16,693 nt of DNA from positions 1-16,693 of the forward strand of contig JAOZLQ010000018.1 in the NCBI GenBank assembly GCA_029934755.1, in the 5' to 3' direction. Source of the DNA: Desulfuromusa sp. (lineage in GTDB: Bacteria; Desulfobacterota; Desulfuromonadia; Desulfuromonadales; Geopsychrobacteraceae). The notes under the pieces were generated by a model, which saw only the letters and a list, made by a program, of their open reading frames with translations, did not search any database and was not told the origin of the DNA. Shown piece after piece: positions 6,982 through 15,317 of this stretch. The position numbers were made by a program, and so were the translations under genes. Numbering within the stretch: the stretch's first letter is position 1; each line of letters opens with the position of its first letter.

Positions 6982-7998
6982 ATGCTATTACTCGCTCTTG
7001 AAAGCTCATGTGACGAAACAGCGGCAGCGGTGGTTCGTGATGGTGAGCAAATATTATCCAATATGATAGCCTCACAGGTGGATCTGCATGCTGTTTATGG
7101 TGGCGTTGTTCCAGAACTGGCATCACGGCGGCATCTTGAAGTTATTAATTCATTAGTGACCGAAGCGCTAGACCAGGCTTCGATTAATCCTGATGATTTG
7201 GAAGGGGTTGTCGTGACGCGTGGACCAGGGTTGGTTGGCGCTTTACTGGTCGGGGTATCATTTGCCAAGGCATACGCATACGCGCTTAATATTCCATTGA
7301 TTGGTGTTCATCATATCGAAGGTCATATCCAAGCAATTCAGTTGGAAGAAAAGGTTGCCTACCCCTATTTAGCGGTTGCCGTTTCCGGGGGGCATACCCA
7401 TTTATATCGGGTCGATGGAATTGGCTGTTATTCCTTGCTTGGAAGAACAGTTGACGATGCAGCAGGGGAAGCTTTTGATAAAGTGGCCAAAATGTTGGGG
7501 CTTGGTTATCCAGGAGGACCGATTATTGACAGACTAGCTGCAGCAGGTGACGATGGTGGAATTGTTTTCCCCCGCCCGATGCTTAAAAAAGATAATTTTG
7601 ATTTCAGTTTTTCAGGGATGAAAACATCGGTTTTGAATTATCTACACCGACTTGACACTGTGCTGGATGATAATAAAATTTGCCAGATTTCTTGTGCTTT
7701 CCAGACTGCGGTTGTCGATGTCATCACGCAGAAAGCCTTGCGAGCCGCTGAGTCTGAAGGTTTGAATCGTGTCGTTGTTGCTGGTGGGGTTGCCTGCAAT
7801 TCTGGTTTGCGAAAACAGTTTGCGGAACTGGCCATTATCAATGGTATAAAAGTTTTTTTTCCGGCACCAATCCTGTGCGCTGATAATGCCGCGATGCTGG
7901 CGGTTGCCGGTGATTATTATTTATCTCGAGGGGTATCATCCGGTCTCGATTTGAATGCTGTTTCCAGTTGGCCGTTGGAGCAGGTTGGTTGCAATTAA
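6982..7998 (+). CDS. tsaD: tRNA N6-adenosine threonylcarbamoyltransferase TsaD
   Basis: TsaD (formerly Gcp/YgjD) transfers the threonylcarbamoyl group from threonylcarbamoyl-AMP to A37 of ANN-decoding tRNAs, working with TsaB and TsaE. The 338-residue length is standard. The ASKHA-type N terminus contains ESSCDET (7-13). The metal-binding histidines are H111 and H115 in HHIEGHIQA, and D301 in LCADNAAM supplies the third ligand. The glycine-rich stretches VSGGHTHLY and VVAGGVACNSGLR form the nucleotide pocket. The start ATG has only a weak, distant AGG (about 12 bases). TsaB, TsaC and TsaE are not in the window. The gene sits 12 nt before the DUF2062 gene in an apparent operon that also carries rsmA. 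Confidence 0.98.
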   Translation: MLLLALESSCDETAAAVVRDGEQILSNMIASQVDLHAVYGGVVPELASRRHLEVINSLVTEALDQASINPDDLEGVVVTRGPGLVGALLVGVSFAKAYAYALNIPLIGVHHIEGHIQAIQLEEKVAYPYLAVAVSGGHTHLYRVDGIGCYSLLGRTVDDAAGEAFDKVAKMLGLGYPGGPIIDRLAAAGDDGGIVFPRPMLKKDNFDFSFSGMKTSVLNYLHRLDTVLDDNKICQISCAFQTAVVDVITQKALRAAESEGLNRVVVAGGVACNSGLRKQFAELAIINGIKVFFPAPILCADNAAMLAVAGDYYLSRGVSSGLDLNAVSSWPLEQVGCN

Positions 7999-8010
7999 AG
8001 TAGAGAGATT

Positions 8011-8517
8011 ATGTGGCGTCGCTGGGGTTTTTTTAGACAATTTAAATTAAACGTAATCCAGTTGGCGCGCCTTCGGTCGGAACCAGATGCTGTCGGGCGT
8101 GGAATGGCGCTTGGTCTTTTTATCGGATTTTCCCCTACATTTGGGTTTCAGATTTTTTTGGCGATTTTGTTTGCATTTTTATTGCGTCAAAATAAAATTG
8201 CAACCTTTGTCGGGGTCTGGATCACTAATCCTTTTACTGCTCCTTTAATTTATGGTTTGGAATACGAAGTAGGCCGAATGCTTCTTGGTATGCCACCTCT
8301 TGGTCTCAATTATCTTGGTAGCCATTTGAGTTGGTCGTTGGGGGTTCAGGTTGGAGCCCCGATGTTGCTCGGCAGCTTAGTTCTGGGGATACCCGTAGCA
8401 ATTATTGGTTACTCTATGACTGTCCGGTTGGTTCCCAGTTTGAAATACTGGAAAATTCCCCGTTGGCCGCGTAAACGTAACTTCAGGAAAAACAAAAAAA
8501 ATGAATTATCGGACTAA
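8011..8517 (+). CDS. DUF2062 domain membrane protein
   Basis: This is a 168-residue protein with a short basic N terminus, hydrophobic segments near 32-58, 64-84 and 116-140, and a strongly basic tail (148-163, rich in Lys and Arg). The stretch GFSPTFGFQIFLA followed by WITNPFTAPLIY is the hallmark of DUF2062, whose function is not established. It is probably an inner-membrane protein with a cytosolic basic tail. AGAGAG lies close upstream of the ATG. Its last 17 nt overlap the start of rsmA, so the two are very likely translated from one message, with rsmA possibly depending on passage of ribosomes through this gene. The neighbourhood suggests, but does not prove, a link to translation or envelope maintenance. 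Confidence 0.92.
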   Translation: MWRRWGFFRQFKLNVIQLARLRSEPDAVGRGMALGLFIGFSPTFGFQIFLAILFAFLLRQNKIATFVGVWITNPFTAPLIYGLEYEVGRMLLGMPPLGLNYLGSHLSWSLGVQVGAPMLLGSLVLGIPVAIIGYSMTVRLVPSLKYWKIPRWPRKRNFRKNKKNELSD

Positions 8518-9295
8518 AAAACGTTTCGGCCAGCACTTTCTCCATGACCGTATAACTATTGATAAAATTATAGCGGCTGCGCAACTTGATTTAAACAAGC
8601 CAGTCGTTGAAATTGGTCCCGGTCTTGGAGTTTTGACCGATGAGCTCCTGCCACGATCTGTGCATGTTCAGGTGATGGAAATTGACCGAGACTTGATTGA
8701 GCGTTTAGAGGCACGCAATGATTCGCGTCTGACAGTGCATTCTGGAGATGTACTTAAACTGCCTTGGCGAGACCTTCTTGAGCAACCACCATATACACTG
8801 GTTGCTAACCTTCCCTACAATATTTCCAGTCAAATTGTTTTTCGTCTTATTGAGCATCGTGATTTGTTTCAACGGATGGTACTGATGTTTCAGCGTGAAG
8901 TTGGGGAGCGGCTTGTTGCGCCACCCGGCGGCCGTGATTATGGGATTCTGTCGGTTCTTTGCCAACTTTGGTTTGATATCAAAACTGTGACCTTAGTGAA
9001 GCCTGACGCTTTTACTCCACCACCGAAGGTCGATTCGATTGTCCTTAATTTTGTCCCGTTACCCCATCCGAGGGTTGATCCAGTTGATGAAGTTCTCTTC
9101 AAAAAAGTTGTGAAAGGGGCTTTTACGCAGCGACGTAAAACCTTGCGCAATAGTTTTCTCGCCAGTGGGTTTGATTCCATTGATATTGATTCTGTTCTCA
9201 AACAGTCAGGGGTTTTGCCTGGTTGTCGAGGTGAAACACTTTCACTGCAGAATTTTTCAGATCTCACCAAGTTTTTTTCCAAAAAAATAAATTAA
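8501..9295 (+). CDS. rsmA: 16S rRNA (adenine1518/1519-N6)-dimethyltransferase RsmA
   Basis: RsmA (KsgA) dimethylates two adjacent adenines in the 3' terminal hairpin of 16S rRNA late in 30S assembly, using S-adenosylmethionine. The 264-residue protein opens with TKKRFGQHFLHD, has SAM motif I EIGPGLGVLTDEL (G39-x-G41-x-G43) and acidic motif II EIDRD, and the target-adenine motif NLPYNISS beginning at N103. The C-terminal region includes FTPPPKVDSIVL and the basic FTQRRKTLRNSF segment typical of the family. The ATG lies inside the end of the DUF2062 gene; AGGA occurs about 12 bases upstream, so coupling to upstream translation is likely. It closes the operon. Loss of this enzyme gives kasugamycin resistance in many bacteria. 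Confidence 0.97.
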   Translation: MNYRTKKRFGQHFLHDRITIDKIIAAAQLDLNKPVVEIGPGLGVLTDELLPRSVHVQVMEIDRDLIERLEARNDSRLTVHSGDVLKLPWRDLLEQPPYTLVANLPYNISSQIVFRLIEHRDLFQRMVLMFQREVGERLVAPPGGRDYGILSVLCQLWFDIKTVTLVKPDAFTPPPKVDSIVLNFVPLPHPRVDPVDEVLFKKVVKGAFTQRRKTLRNSFLASGFDSIDIDSVLKQSGVLPGCRGETLSLQNFSDLTKFFSKKIN

Positions 9296-9312
9296 AAATT
9301 TATAAAACGTAC

Positions 9313-9341
9313 TTGATAACTGGCAATTCGTGGTTTATTAT
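9313..9341 (+). promoter_or_regulatory. Near-consensus sigma70 promoter for NAD-glutamate dehydrogenase
   Basis: TTGATA (9313-9318) and TATTAT (9336-9341) are separated by exactly 17 nt, each one base from consensus, with an AT-rich stretch just upstream. Transcription would begin near 9348, leaving a leader of about 75 nt before the ATG at 9423. This placement also argues against any start codon upstream of 9348. Confidence 0.65.
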
Positions 9342-9422
9342 TTTGCTGTGCTGCTATTGATAATTCCGTCTGTGGCTAAGCATGAAAATATTACCCTTTT
9401 TTGGTGTATTAGGGAGATAAAC

Positions 9423-12400
9423 ATGAAAGTGGCAGTGGCCCGTGGTGGTCGAACGTCAGAAGAAAGAGATCAGCTTTTTCAACCTAAAACGATTGAACAG
9501 GAGTTGATCCGCCAGGGTCAGACGGCGGGCTTTCCCGTCTATCTTGACCTGGCAAATATTTTGCGGCAGGAAATTCCGGAAAATTTTCTATCTTCTCTTT
9601 CTTTGTCCGAGCTTGTGGGAAATCTCCTTCAGGCGAGTAAATTTCTTTCCCAACGCAAAAATGATGAAATTAAGGTGAAATTGCAGGCTCAAGAAACACC
9701 TGGGCATTATTATCTTTTTAGTAATGCTCCCGATGCGAATCATATATTTTTCTCATTGCAGGAATATTTGCACCGCCGGTCGTTTCATTTCCGAGTTATC
9801 TGTCATCCTATCCTTTCAGTTGTACGCGAGAATGATGTGCTGCAACAAGTTTCTGAGGGGAACCCTGAGTTGCCTCAGGAGTCATTTGTTTGGATGGAGT
9901 TGGAGCGTTTTCCTGCGCGTAAGGTTGAAGATTTAGAACAAGCTATTACAACGATTATTTCTTCTGCAGTTATGATCCATAAGGATCGATCCCCAATGTT
10001 GCAAAAATTTTCCGATCTGGGTAAAATAGACGGATTAAGTCAATATCAGGATCTGTATGACTGGTTACAGCAGGAAAACTTTATCCCCGTAGCAACACGC
10101 AGCTATACTTATGCTAAAGATGCCGACTCAACCAGTTTTGCAGAAGAAACTTCTAAATCTTTGGGGTTGAGTCAGTTTTATGATCGTGCATTTTATAAAG
10201 ACGCACAAGCCGTTTCCCTGACTCCTGATTTAGTTTTCCCGCTCTTGGGGCATGGAAAGAGTGTTGATCTTGAAAAGACTGAATTGCGTTGCCCTCTACA
10301 TCGATTCGAGCGTTTGACCTATATCGGTTTACGTGAAGAATTGGCCGATGGCGAGTATCGTGAACACTGTTTTTGGGGTTTTTATACGCAGAAAAGTATC
10401 GATCAAAATACTTTCGCCATTCCCGCTTTACGACAACGTATTGAACTGGCGCAAAAACAGTTAAAAATCCCACCTGCCTGTCATAATTATCTTAAGACAA
10501 TCCAGATCATTAACAGTTTTCCAAAAATTGAATTATTCCTGATGGGTGATGTTGAATTGCGGCGTATGCTGCGATCTTTTACCCAGATGCACCGACAGGC
10601 AGGAGTCAAAGTTGTTGTTGCACCAAGCGCTGCAGAATCAGCGTTAACTCTGATGTTGATCATGCCAAATGATTATTATCTTCCGGAGCATATTGAGAGG
10701 ATGGAAGTCTATCTCAGACGTTACTTCCGGGCGGTATCTGTTGAATCACGCTTGATCCATCTTGCTTCTGATTATTTGAGTTTGCACGTCAATCTGCAAT
10801 TGCAGGAAAAAGAGATAAAAATTGATTTAATCCAGTTAGAACAGGGTCTTACCCGTGTTACTATGCCTTGGAAATTGAAATTCAGAGCCCTTCTTGAGAA
10901 AAGTTTTGCCGAAGATTCCTTCCCAACATGGGAACGTTACAGTAAGGCATTCAACAAGGATTATCGTGCTCGGACACACCCACGGTTTGCTGTGCGGGAT
11001 GTCTTTAATATTGAAAAATTATTGCGTGATGGGCAAGATGCTTTTGATCTTTGGGGGCCATTTCATGAGGAGGATGATTACTATCGGCTGCAATATTATA
11101 GTTTCAGCCGCAGTTATCTGAACGACCTGATGCCTTTCTTGCAAAATCTTGATCTTGCTGTGCTGCATGAGATTGATTCTGACCTTCAAGTAGGTTCAAA
11201 GCAGGTTTTTATCAAGAGCTTTGCAATTAAGCCTAATGCGCCAAATAGTCTACCGTTTAAAGACATTAAACCTCTTTTGCTGGATACTCTTCAGGCATTG
11301 CAGAGTGGTGAGGTCGAAAATGACTACTTGCATCGTTTGCAGCCACTGACGGGGCTTTCCTGGCGTGAAATTGATGTGTTCCGCGGTTATCGCAGCTACT
11401 ATTTTCAGTTAGGCAGTCCTTTTACCAAAAAGCGGGTTGCTGATGCATTGGTTAATAATGCCAAAGTTGCCCATCTTCTTTATCGTTATTTTGAAGGGCG
11501 CTTTAAACCGTCAGAGGACTTAACCGATCCGATGACCCGAGAGATTGAAGTCTTATCACCAATCCGGCAGGAACTGGTGACTGCTCTAGAAGTTGTCAGT
11601 GATCCCAATGAGGATAAAATCCTGCGCACCTTGTTCAATCTGATTGACTCAACTATCCGGACGAACTTCTTCCTCCGTTATCAAACGGACGATTACTTTT
11701 TCTCTTTTAAAATCAACGCACTCGGTGTTATCGAAATGCCATCGCCGCGTCCCCTTTATGAGGTCTACGTTCATTCTGCAAAAATGGAGGGCTTACACCT
11801 GCGTGGTGGAAAGGTTGCTCGTGGCGGGATTCGTTGGTCGGATCGACCGGATGACTTCAGAACTGAAATCCTTGGACTGGTTAAGGCACAGATGACGAAG
11901 AATGCCGTGATTGTTCCCGAGGGTTCCAAGGGTGGTTTTGTTACTAAACAAACCAGCACGGATAGGGAAGAGATGGGTGAGATTGTCAAGGAAGCCTATC
12001 AAACCCTGATGCGTGGATTGCTGGATCTGACAGATAATCGGACCGTTGATGACATTGTCCAGCCCGAGGGGCTTATTACTTATGATGATCAAGATCCCTA
12101 CCTGGTTGTCGCGGCAGATAAAGGAACCGCTCATTTGCCTGATACTGCAAATGCGGTCAGCGAATCTTATGATTTCTGGCTGGGGGATGCTTTTGCCAGT
12201 GGTGGTTCGCACGGATATGATCATAAAAAACTTGGGATCACAGCACGCGGAGCTTGGGAAAGTGTCAAGCGCTCATTCCGTGAAATGGGGCGTGATATCC
12301 AGTCAGAAACATTCACCGTTGTTGGTATTGGTGACATGAGTGGCGATGTGTTTGGCAATGGGATGCTATGTTCACGGAAAACCGAGTTGCTGGCAGCATT

Positions 12401-14189
12401 TGATCATCGGCATATTTTCCTTGATCCAAATCCCGATCCTGAGAGCTCCTACAAAGAAAGAGAGCGGATGTTTAATCTGCCTCGTTCCAGTTGGGATGAT
12501 TATAACAAAAATCTGATTTCTGAGGGTGGTGGGGTATTTTCTCGACAGTTAAAAGAAATTCCCTTATCGCCACAGATTGCCGAGTGGCTTGGGGTGCGGC
12601 AAGGAAGTATTGATGTTCCTGGTTTAATAAAATTATTACTGAAATCACAGGTGGATCTGCTTTGGAATGGTGGTATTGGTACCTATGTTAAGTCGTCGGT
12701 ACAAAGTAATGAGGATGCTGGTGACCGTGCCAATGACGCGGTTCGTATTGATGCAACAGAGATACGTGCCAAGGTGGTCGGAGAAGGTGGTAACTTGGGC
12801 TTGACCCATTTGGGGCGAATTGAATTTGCTTTGCATGGTGGCCATATCAATACTGATGCTATTGATAACTCTGCAGGTGTTGATACCTCTGATCATGAAG
12901 TTAATCTCAAAATTCTTTTACGCCAGTTACGACATGAAGGTCATATCAAAAATCTGGAAGATGGTTATGCTCTGCTGGATGAGATGGAGGAAACAGTTTC
13001 TCTCGATGTCCTCGCTAACAATTATACTCAGACCCTTTCCCTCTCTCTGGATGAAATACGTTGTGGTAATGATGTCGAACCGTATTTGGAGTTGATCGAC
13101 CGCTTGGTGAGCTCTGGATTGCTCGACCGTCGTGGGGAATATTTGCCAAGTCGTAAGGAAGTTTCTACCCGGCAACCCAACCGGTTGGTGCGACCGGAGT
13201 TCTCAGTTCTGTTGGCTTACAGTAAAATGTTTTTATTTAAGGCTTTGCTTGATTCTGAATTGCCTGAGAATAAAGTTATCTCGCAGTTATTGTTTGATTA
13301 TTTTCCACAACAAGTGATTGATCGCTACCGTGATTCGTTGACGCGTCATCCTTTGGCAAAGGAAATATCTGCCACCATATTGACAAATCGGGTTATTGAT
13401 CAGGCTGGGAGTGCTTTCCTGCAAACGACCAGCCGGATGACGGGATCACCTCAAGTTGAGGTTGCAAACGCCTATCTGATTTTCGATAATTTATTGACCG
13501 GTCACGAACTTCGACAGGCGGTTTTCGCCCTGGATAATAAAATTTCTTCTGAGCAACAGTATGAGCTGCTACTGAAGCTTGAAGATTTGCTCAGTTTCTT
13601 CTGTTCCTACGCTTTAAGCAATGGTATGGAAATTCCATCGTCTGAACAGGATCTGGAACGTATCAGTGGGCAATTGAAACAGTACGCGCAACTGTTACCG
13701 AAAGTTCTTCCAACGGATTCCTGGCAGGAGTGTAAACAATTACAGGTGCAACTAGAGGGGGCCGGATTAACCAACGAGGTTGCTTATAAATATGCTGTAC
13801 TTGACTACTTAGCCGATTTTTTACCGTTAATCTGTATGGTTGAATCCTCCGGTCAGAATCTTGAGCAACTTGCACAGATTAAGGTTCTTGTTGATGAGAA
13901 AATCAATAGTGCTGTGATCTATGAATTGTTGGAGAAGGTTTCAGTGCTGGATAGCTGGGATCGAAGTGCACGAGAGTCTCTGATCAGTTCGCTGCATGCT
14001 GTCAATGTCAGAATCATTCAACAGGTTGCATTGGATGCTGCAGATAAACCGCAGAATTTTTTCTCTAAAAGACGGCAGAAGATGAGAACATTTGAGGGAT
14101 TAAGGCAGTCTTTGATTAATGATGCGCCGCGCAACTTTCATCCTTTTACGGTGTTGTTGCGTTCTCTGGAAAGTCTTTTAACCGCATAA
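9423..14189 (+). CDS. gdhB: NAD-dependent glutamate dehydrogenase, large (180-kDa) class
   Basis: This cytosolic enzyme oxidatively deaminates glutamate to 2-oxoglutarate and ammonia with NAD+. From the ATG at 9423 it has 1588 residues, the size of the GDH-180 (Bac_GDH) class rather than the 450-residue hexameric enzymes. The frame is open further upstream to 9330, but ATG 9423 has AGGGAG six bases before it, and the promoter overlaps the extension. The N-terminal half (about 1-700) corresponds to the ACT-like regulatory region. The catalytic core includes LRGGKVARGGIRWSDR (793-808), the Lys-rich KAQMTKNAVIVPEGSKGGF (821-839) and the dinucleotide motif GIGDMSGDVFGNG (968-980). The C-terminal roughly 400 residues are helical. 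Related enzymes are allosteric and mainly catabolic. It is probably monocistronic, with its own promoter and a strong downstream terminator. The symbol follows usage for this class. Confidence 0.95.
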   Translation: MKVAVARGGRTSEERDQLFQPKTIEQELIRQGQTAGFPVYLDLANILRQEIPENFLSSLSLSELVGNLLQASKFLSQRKNDEIKVKLQAQETPGHYYLFSNAPDANHIFFSLQEYLHRRSFHFRVICHPILSVVRENDVLQQVSEGNPELPQESFVWMELERFPARKVEDLEQAITTIISSAVMIHKDRSPMLQKFSDLGKIDGLSQYQDLYDWLQQENFIPVATRSYTYAKDADSTSFAEETSKSLGLSQFYDRAFYKDAQAVSLTPDLVFPLLGHGKSVDLEKTELRCPLHRFERLTYIGLREELADGEYREHCFWGFYTQKSIDQNTFAIPALRQRIELAQKQLKIPPACHNYLKTIQIINSFPKIELFLMGDVELRRMLRSFTQMHRQAGVKVVVAPSAAESALTLMLIMPNDYYLPEHIERMEVYLRRYFRAVSVESRLIHLASDYLSLHVNLQLQEKEIKIDLIQLEQGLTRVTMPWKLKFRALLEKSFAEDSFPTWERYSKAFNKDYRARTHPRFAVRDVFNIEKLLRDGQDAFDLWGPFHEEDDYYRLQYYSFSRSYLNDLMPFLQNLDLAVLHEIDSDLQVGSKQVFIKSFAIKPNAPNSLPFKDIKPLLLDTLQALQSGEVENDYLHRLQPLTGLSWREIDVFRGYRSYYFQLGSPFTKKRVADALVNNAKVAHLLYRYFEGRFKPSEDLTDPMTREIEVLSPIRQELVTALEVVSDPNEDKILRTLFNLIDSTIRTNFFLRYQTDDYFFSFKINALGVIEMPSPRPLYEVYVHSAKMEGLHLRGGKVARGGIRWSDRPDDFRTEILGLVKAQMTKNAVIVPEGSKGGFVTKQTSTDREEMGEIVKEAYQTLMRGLLDLTDNRTVDDIVQPEGLITYDDQDPYLVVAADKGTAHLPDTANAVSESYDFWLGDAFASGGSHGYDHKKLGITARGAWESVKRSFREMGRDIQSETFTVVGIGDMSGDVFGNGMLCSRKTELLAAFDHRHIFLDPNPDPESSYKERERMFNLPRSSWDDYNKNLISEGGGVFSRQLKEIPLSPQIAEWLGVRQGSIDVPGLIKLLLKSQVDLLWNGGIGTYVKSSVQSNEDAGDRANDAVRIDATEIRAKVVGEGGNLGLTHLGRIEFALHGGHINTDAIDNSAGVDTSDHEVNLKILLRQLRHEGHIKNLEDGYALLDEMEETVSLDVLANNYTQTLSLSLDEIRCGNDVEPYLELIDRLVSSGLLDRRGEYLPSRKEVSTRQPNRLVRPEFSVLLAYSKMFLFKALLDSELPENKVISQLLFDYFPQQVIDRYRDSLTRHPLAKEISATILTNRVIDQAGSAFLQTTSRMTGSPQVEVANAYLIFDNLLTGHELRQAVFALDNKISSEQQYELLLKLEDLLSFFCSYALSNGMEIPSSEQDLERISGQLKQYAQLLPKVLPTDSWQECKQLQVQLEGAGLTNEVAYKYAVLDYLADFLPLICMVESSGQNLEQLAQIKVLVDEKINSAVIYELLEKVSVLDSWDRSARESLISSLHAVNVRIIQQVALDAADKPQNFFSKRRQKMRTFEGLRQSLINDAPRNFHPFTVLLRSLESLLTA

Positions 14190-14202
14190 ATAGTGACTAA
14201 AA

Positions 14203-14233
14203 GAAAAGGAGCGGATTAATTCCGCTCCTTTTC
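14203..14233. terminator. Strong hairpin terminator after glutamate dehydrogenase
   Basis: A perfect 13-bp stem, GAAAAGGAGCGGA (14203-14215) with TCCGCTCCTTTTC (14221-14233), has a 5-nt TTAAT loop and begins 13 nt after the gene's stop. The U-rich end of the stem (CCUUUUCU) can serve as the release tract. The A-rich left arm would give a similar structure on the other strand. Confidence 0.85.
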
Positions 14234-14247
14234 TAATATCAAACAAA

Positions 14248-14275
14248 AAACACTCCTCCGTATGAAGGAGTGTTT
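14248..14275. terminator. Second hairpin, possible back-up terminator
   Basis: AAACACTCCT (14248-14257) pairs perfectly with AGGAGTGTTT (14266-14275) around an 8-nt loop, starting 14 nt after the first hairpin. The downstream T-tract on the plus strand is short (TGTTTCTGG). An A-run (14245-14250) on its left gives a T-run on the minus strand, so it may act in either direction. Confidence 0.5.
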
Positions 14276-14280
14276 CTGGA

Positions 14281-14507
14281 TAGACACTCAATAATAACTG
14301 TGTTATATCCAAAACCGTTTTCAGGTGATGGTAGTCGACCCGGGACAAGTACCGGAGTTATTATACTGCTATGATACTGAAACTTCAAATACCGCCTGGA
14401 TCTATGGACTGGGACGGAAGGTGATATTGCAAAGACAGGACAAGGTTGTTCTGTGTATGCCTTTCGTTGTTGCGAAGGGCATTTTCTATTTCTACCGAGG
14501 AATGAGC
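14281..14507 (+). promoter_or_regulatory. Structured leader of panB, candidate attenuator
   Basis: About 227 nt without a recognisable gene precede panB. ATAATAACT (14291-14299) can pair with AGTTATTAT (14356-14364), and ACAGGACAA (14435-14443) with TTGTTCTGT (14446-14454, one G-U). These are followed by a terminator-like hairpin at 14457-14482. CGGAAGG (14415-14421) can instead pair with CCTTTCG (14460-14466, one G-U), the left arm of that terminator, giving mutually exclusive folds. The panB frame is open through this stretch from 14325, but the encoded residues do not resemble PanB. A clear promoter was not found; TATACT and TATGAT near 14362-14375 lack a good -35. Confidence 0.5.
14457..14493 (+). 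terminator. Terminator-like hairpin directly before panB ribosome binding site
   Basis: ATGCCTTTCG (14457-14466) pairs with CGAAGGGCAT (14473-14482) over 10 bp with a single G-U and a 6-nt loop, followed by TTCTATTTCT, a U-rich tract. It ends just before the GAGG of panB. It could be a conditional terminator for panB or the 3' end of an independent small RNA. Confidence 0.55.
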
Positions 14508-15311
14508 ATGATAAAGCGTAAAACTATTCTGGATATCGGTCTGATGAAAGAGCAGCAGGATAAAATATCGGTTTTGACTGCTTATGATTACCCTTTTGCT
14601 CAATTAATGGATAATGCTGGCATTGATATGATTCTGGTTGGTGATTCAGTTGGATCGGTGTTCTCCGGCTATGATAATACTTTGCCAGTGACGTTAGAGG
14701 AAATGCTTTACCATACCAAAGCAGTGGTGCGTGGGAGCCATCAGGCGCTGATTGTGACTGATATGCCATTTATGAGTTATCAAGTTGATGAACGGGACGC
14801 CCGTTTGAATGCTGGCCGTTTGATCAAAGAAGGTGGTGCTCAGGCGGTGAAGCTGGAAGGTGGCGAACATATGGCTGCGACTATTCGTACTATCGTTGAT
14901 ATTGATATCCCGGTTGTTGGACACATCGGTTTAACCCCACAATCAATCCATCGCATGGGTGGATTTCGGGTTCAGGGGCGTGAAGAAGAACAGGCCCGGA
15001 AGATTTTAGCTGATGCCAAAGCGGTCGAGGAAGCCGGGGCATTTGCGCTGGTGCTGGAGGGAATCCCAAGCGATTTAGCGAAACAAGTTACAGCGTCTAT
15101 TGGTATTCCGACTATTGGTATCGGTGCAGGTGTTGATTGTGACGGTCAGGTACTGGTGATTCACGATATCCTTGGTCTTTGTGATAAATATTCGCCTAAA
15201 TTTGTTAAACGTTATGCCGACATTTCGACAACGATCTCTGAGGGGATTGAGCAGTATATCAAAGAAGTTAAAGGTCGTGATTTTCCAACTTCAGAACATT
15301 CATTTAAGTAA
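14508..15311 (+). CDS. panB: 3-methyl-2-oxobutanoate hydroxymethyltransferase PanB
   Basis: PanB transfers a hydroxymethyl group from 5,10-methylenetetrahydrofolate to 2-oxoisovalerate, giving ketopantoate, the first committed step of pantothenate synthesis. From the ATG at 14508 it has 267 residues, the family norm. The TIM-barrel landmarks are VGDS (D46, metal), D85 in VTDMPF (metal), VKLEGG (K115, E117) and the catalytic E184 in LVLEGIPS; VGHIGLTPQ is also typical. The frame is open 61 codons upstream, and another ATG lies at 14502, but GAGG (14497-14500) is seven bases from ATG 14508 and only one from 14502, which decides the start. It leads the panB-panC-panP operon, with panC 6 nt downstream. 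Confidence 0.97.
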   Translation: MIKRKTILDIGLMKEQQDKISVLTAYDYPFAQLMDNAGIDMILVGDSVGSVFSGYDNTLPVTLEEMLYHTKAVVRGSHQALIVTDMPFMSYQVDERDARLNAGRLIKEGGAQAVKLEGGEHMAATIRTIVDIDIPVVGHIGLTPQSIHRMGGFRVQGREEEQARKILADAKAVEEAGAFALVLEGIPSDLAKQVTASIGIPTIGIGAGVDCDGQVLVIHDILGLCDKYSPKFVKRYADISTTISEGIEQYIKEVKGRDFPTSEHSFK

Positions 15312-15317
15312 AATATT

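Noticed and set aside
8938..9282. 114-residue minus-strand open frame opposite rsmA
   Set aside because: It is a shadow of the conserved rsmA reading frame, with no initiation signal or family resemblance.
9330..9422. 31-residue upstream extension of the glutamate dehydrogenase
   Set aside because: It overlaps the -10 of the likely promoter, while ATG 9423 has AGGGAG at ideal spacing.
14411..14436. c-di-GMP (GEMM-I) riboswitch suggested by GGGACG and GCAAAG
   Set aside because: In GEMM-I these form one contiguous GGGACGCAAAGCC-like block; here they are split by 12 nt and the partner stems are missing.
14325..14507. 61-residue N-terminal extension of PanB, or a leader peptide gene
   Set aside because: It has no ribosome binding site, no PanB-like residues and no stop before panB; ATG 14508 has GAGG at seven bases.
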